Shown here: in pieces, positions 61,674-64,000 of the stretch
Layout of the letters: the number at the start of each line of letters is the position of its first letter
How positions within the stretch are numbered: the stretch's first letter is position 1
Assembly: GCF_028335745.1 (NCBI RefSeq)
Contig: NZ_CP116477.1
Location: 3,162,001-3,226,000 of the forward strand
From: Pectobacterium sp. A5351
Lineage (GTDB): Bacteria; Pseudomonadota; Gammaproteobacteria; Enterobacterales; Enterobacteriaceae
Reading direction: 5' to 3'
Length of the DNA stretch: 64,000 nucleotides
Notes under the pieces: generated by a model
Databases searched by the model: none
What the model saw: the letters and a program-made list of their open reading frames with translations, nothing else
What the model was told of the DNA's origin: nothing
Program-made: the position numbers and the translations under genes

Positions 61674-64000
61674 AGATTCTCAGTCTGCGCCTAAAAAACC
61701 TCAACGCGCTAAAAGGCGAATGGAAGATCGACTTCACGCAGGAGCCGTTTTCCAGCAACGGCTTATTTGCCATTACCGGCCCAACTGGCGCGGGAAAAAC
61801 TACGCTGCTGGATGCCATCTGCCTGGCGCTGTACCACGAAACACCACGGCTTGGCCTGCTTTCCGCCAGCCAGAATGACCTGATGACGCGTAATACCGCA
61901 GAATGCCTTGCAGAGGTCGAATTCGAAGTGAAAGGCGTGGGATACCGCGCCTTCTGGAGCCAGCGGCGGGCAAGAAATGTCCCTGACGGCAATTTGCAGT
62001 CTCCCAAGGCCGAACTCGCGCGCATTGAAGACGGCAAAATTCTGTGTGAAAAACTCAATGATAAAAAAGAGATGATCACGCAACTCACCGGGCTGGATTT
62101 TGGCCGCTTTACGCGTTCCATGATGCTGTCGCAGGGGCAATTTGCCGCCTTCCTCAACGCCAAAGCAGACGACCGAGCGGAACTGCTGGAAGAGCTGACC
62201 GGTACGGACATTTACGGCCTGATTTCCGAACGCGTCTATGACAAGCACAAACAGGCAAGCGTCGCACTGAGCACGCTACAGGCGCGTGCATCCGGTATTC
62301 AGCTATTGACCGATGAGCAGCGTCAACAGGTGGAAGAACAGCTTGCCGAGCTGATCCAGCAGGAGCAACGGGGCAACATCGAGCGAGAGCAAGCGCTGAC
62401 TACGCTACGCTGGTTCGAACAACTGACGCAGCGGCAAACACAGCTGACCAATACGCAGGCACAACATGCAAGCGCCGAATCCGCCATTCAGCAGGCTAAG
62501 CCACAGCTCGACAAGCTAACCAGCAGCGAACCGGCAGAAAAACTGAGGCCGCTGCACCAGGAACGAGAACGCTATCGGCAAGAGTCTCTTGTGATCGCCC
62601 AGCACATTGAACAACTGACCGCAAAGCAGGCCGCCGAGCAAACGACGCTGGCAACGCTACGCCAGCAGGAAGAAAAAGCCGAGCAGGATGTTAGTAGACA
62701 CAAACAGGTACGGCAGCAACAAGAGTTGTTAATCAACGAACAGATTGTGCCACTTGACCATCGGATTGCCACGCTGGTGCAGCAGCACGCCCAGCAGCAG
62801 GACGAACTGGCCAAAATGCAGGTTCGCCTGCACGCAGATGAAAGCAAGCAAACTCAGACAGCGGCAGAGCAACAACAGGCTAAACAACAGCTTGAACAGA
62901 TTCAGTCTTACCGCCAGCAACACGCGCATCATCAGCAGTGGGGAGAGCGGTTGCCTCTGTGGCGCACCCAGTTTCGACAATTGCGCCAGTTTCAGGACGA
63001 ACAACAGAAGCTGGAGCAGAAACAGGCGCAGCACAGGCGAGAGTCGACGGCGCTACAGCAAGCAGCCGAAATACTGGCGACACAACAGCGTGAACAACAA
63101 AAAGTCGTTGATGCAGCGCGCCAACAGTTCACACAACATGATGAGGCGCAGCAACATCAGGACGCGCACCAGTCGCTTTCCACGCTGCGCCAGCGCTTTA
63201 ATCAGCTCATGGATCAGCAGACTACATGTCGACAGTTCGCAACCGTCAGCGACCAGTTCCAGCGTCTTCAGGTGCGCAAGCAGCAGCACCTCGCCAAACA
63301 GGTTGAGATACAAGGACATATCGACCAGTCGCAAATATTATGGAAACAGCAACAGTCTGAGCATGAACAGCGCAGCCAGCATCTGGCCGATCTGGAAACA
63401 ATCTATCGGCAGGAAGAACGTATTGTTAATCTGGAAGCCGAACGGCAACGGCTACAGGCAGGAGAAGCGTGTCCGCTGTGTGGCTCAACCGAGCACCCCG
63501 CCATTGAGCGCTATCAGGCACTGCAACCGTCTGAAACTCAGCAACGCCTGACAACGTTACAGCAGGAAGTGAATCGATTAACAACGGCGTTGGCGAATAC
63601 AACGGCTCAACTGGCCTCGCTAGAGCAGCAGCGGGAGCTGTTGCAGCAGGACATCGTTCAGCTCGATAGCGAACATCAAACCCTGCTCCAACAGTGGCAA
63701 GATGTCAGTGAGCGCTTACAAGTTAACTACTCGCTGGAACAACAGGACGACATCGCGGCCTGGCTTACACAGCGTGAAGCCGAAGAACAGGCTATTCGGC
63801 AGCAGATTACCCTCCGCGAGCAGCGACAAAAACAGTGGCAGGAAAGTAAGGATTTACTGACTGCCGCAGAGGCATTGCAGCGGGAACTCGACCAGAAAAT
63901 CGAGCTGAACACTCAGCAACACACCTCGCTACGCGTTACGCAGGAAGAAACGACTCAGTCACTGCAACATGTGCATCAGCAACTCATGCAGCATACGCAG
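61670..64000 (+). CDS. sbcC: SbcCD nuclease, subunit SbcC (partial, runs off the window)
   Basis: SbcC is the SMC-like ATPase of the SbcCD nuclease (Rad50 homologue). The first 777 codons are open to the window end without a stop. Walker A is GPTGAGKT (residues 37-44). The Q-loop [12 protein letters not shown] and the acidic segment [13 protein letters not shown] follow. The long Gln/Glu-rich part (about 200-600 and beyond) is the coiled coil, interrupted by the zinc-hook CPLC at 601-604. The E. coli protein is about 1,048 residues, so roughly the last quarter, with Walker B, lies beyond the window. It is translationally coupled to sbcD. Confidence 0.97.
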   Translation, partial: MKILSLRLKNLNALKGEWKIDFTQEPFSSNGLFAITGPTGAGKTTLLDAICLALYHETPRLGLLSASQNDLMTRNTAECLAEVEFEVKGVGYRAFWSQRRARNVPDGNLQSPKAELARIEDGKILCEKLNDKKEMITQLTGLDFGRFTRSMMLSQGQFAAFLNAKADDRAELLEELTGTDIYGLISERVYDKHKQASVALSTLQARASGIQLLTDEQRQQVEEQLAELIQQEQRGNIEREQALTTLRWFEQLTQRQTQLTNTQAQHASAESAIQQAKPQLDKLTSSEPAEKLRPLHQERERYRQESLVIAQHIEQLTAKQAAEQTTLATLRQQEEKAEQDVSRHKQVRQQQELLINEQIVPLDHRIATLVQQHAQQQDELAKMQVRLHADESKQTQTAAEQQQAKQQLEQIQSYRQQHAHHQQWGERLPLWRTQFRQLRQFQDEQQKLEQKQAQHRRESTALQQAAEILATQQREQQKVVDAARQQFTQHDEAQQHQDAHQSLSTLRQRFNQLMDQQTTCRQFATVSDQFQRLQVRKQQHLAKQVEIQGHIDQSQILWKQQQSEHEQRSQHLADLETIYRQEERIVNLEAERQRLQAGEACPLCGSTEHPAIERYQALQPSETQQRLTTLQQEVNRLTTALANTTAQLASLEQQRELLQQDIVQLDSEHQTLLQQWQDVSERLQVNYSLEQQDDIAAWLTQREAEEQAIRQQITLREQRQKQWQESKDLLTAAEALQRELDQKIELNTQQHTSLRVTQEETTQSLQHVHQQLMQHTQ

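Noticed and set aside
62745..63551. 268-codon frame overlapping sbcC in another frame
   Set aside because: It lies in the repetitive coiled-coil coding part of sbcC, which yields long alternative frames; composition is Arg/Ser-rich with no family.

Overview
This window is a conserved chromosomal block from an enterobacterium, most likely Pectobacterium or a close relative in Pectobacteriaceae. Three things point there: near-E. coli protein sequences throughout, ERIC repeats, and a gene order that follows from memory the E. coli K-12 stretch ffs/ybaZ to sbcC (about minutes 9 to 10). No database search was possible, so the genus is an inference. I see no prophage, insertion sequence, CRISPR array, tRNA or rRNA.

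Layout. 0.1-4.5 kb: 4.5S RNA (ffs), ybaZ, ybaY, tesB and the nitrogen-controlled glnK-amtB operon, which has a textbook sigma-54 promoter. 4.5-11.5 kb: the mdlAB ABC exporter, an ERIC repeat, a DecR-type Lrp-family regulator divergent from a PLP-dependent cysteine synthase-like enzyme (probably cysteine detoxification), queC and fadM. 11.6-21.8 kb: the protein-quality-control cluster bolA-tig-clpP-clpX-lon-hupB-ppiD-ybaV, with recognisable heat-shock promoters before clpP and lon. 22-31 kb: yajG-ampG, the cytochrome bo3 operon cyoABCDE and yajR. 31-43 kb: yajQ, panE-yajL, thiI, the isoprenoid operon xseB-ispA-dxs, and the opposing nrdR-ribD-ribH-nusB-thiL-pgpA operon. 43-49 kb: queA-tgt-yajC-secD-secF, combining queuosine tRNA modification with the Sec accessory complex. 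49-57 kb: acpH, then genes that differ from E. coli: a 2-Cys peroxiredoxin, a YbdG-type mechanosensitive channel, proY, brnQ and a short MetE-like methyltransferase. 57-64 kb: phoB-phoR followed by an extra PstS-like gene, then sbcD and the start of sbcC, which runs off the window.

Differences from E. coli (from memory): no ybaE/cof between queC and decR, no yajO beside dxs, no tsx/yajD beside secF, and no malZ beside acpH. The extra genes are the cysteine enzyme, the peroxiredoxin and channel pair, the MetE-like enzyme and the PstS-like gene.

The least ordinary signals are small-scale. An ERIC repeat near 49.9 kb carries two related modules of about 70 bp whose hairpins covary. The CyoA C-terminus is a run of Met/His hexapeptide repeats. 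The phoBR operon has a third, PstS-like cistron. Two intergenic palindromes share a CATCCCTG hairpin apex. I found no convincing undescribed multi-gene system; most of the window is housekeeping sequence.
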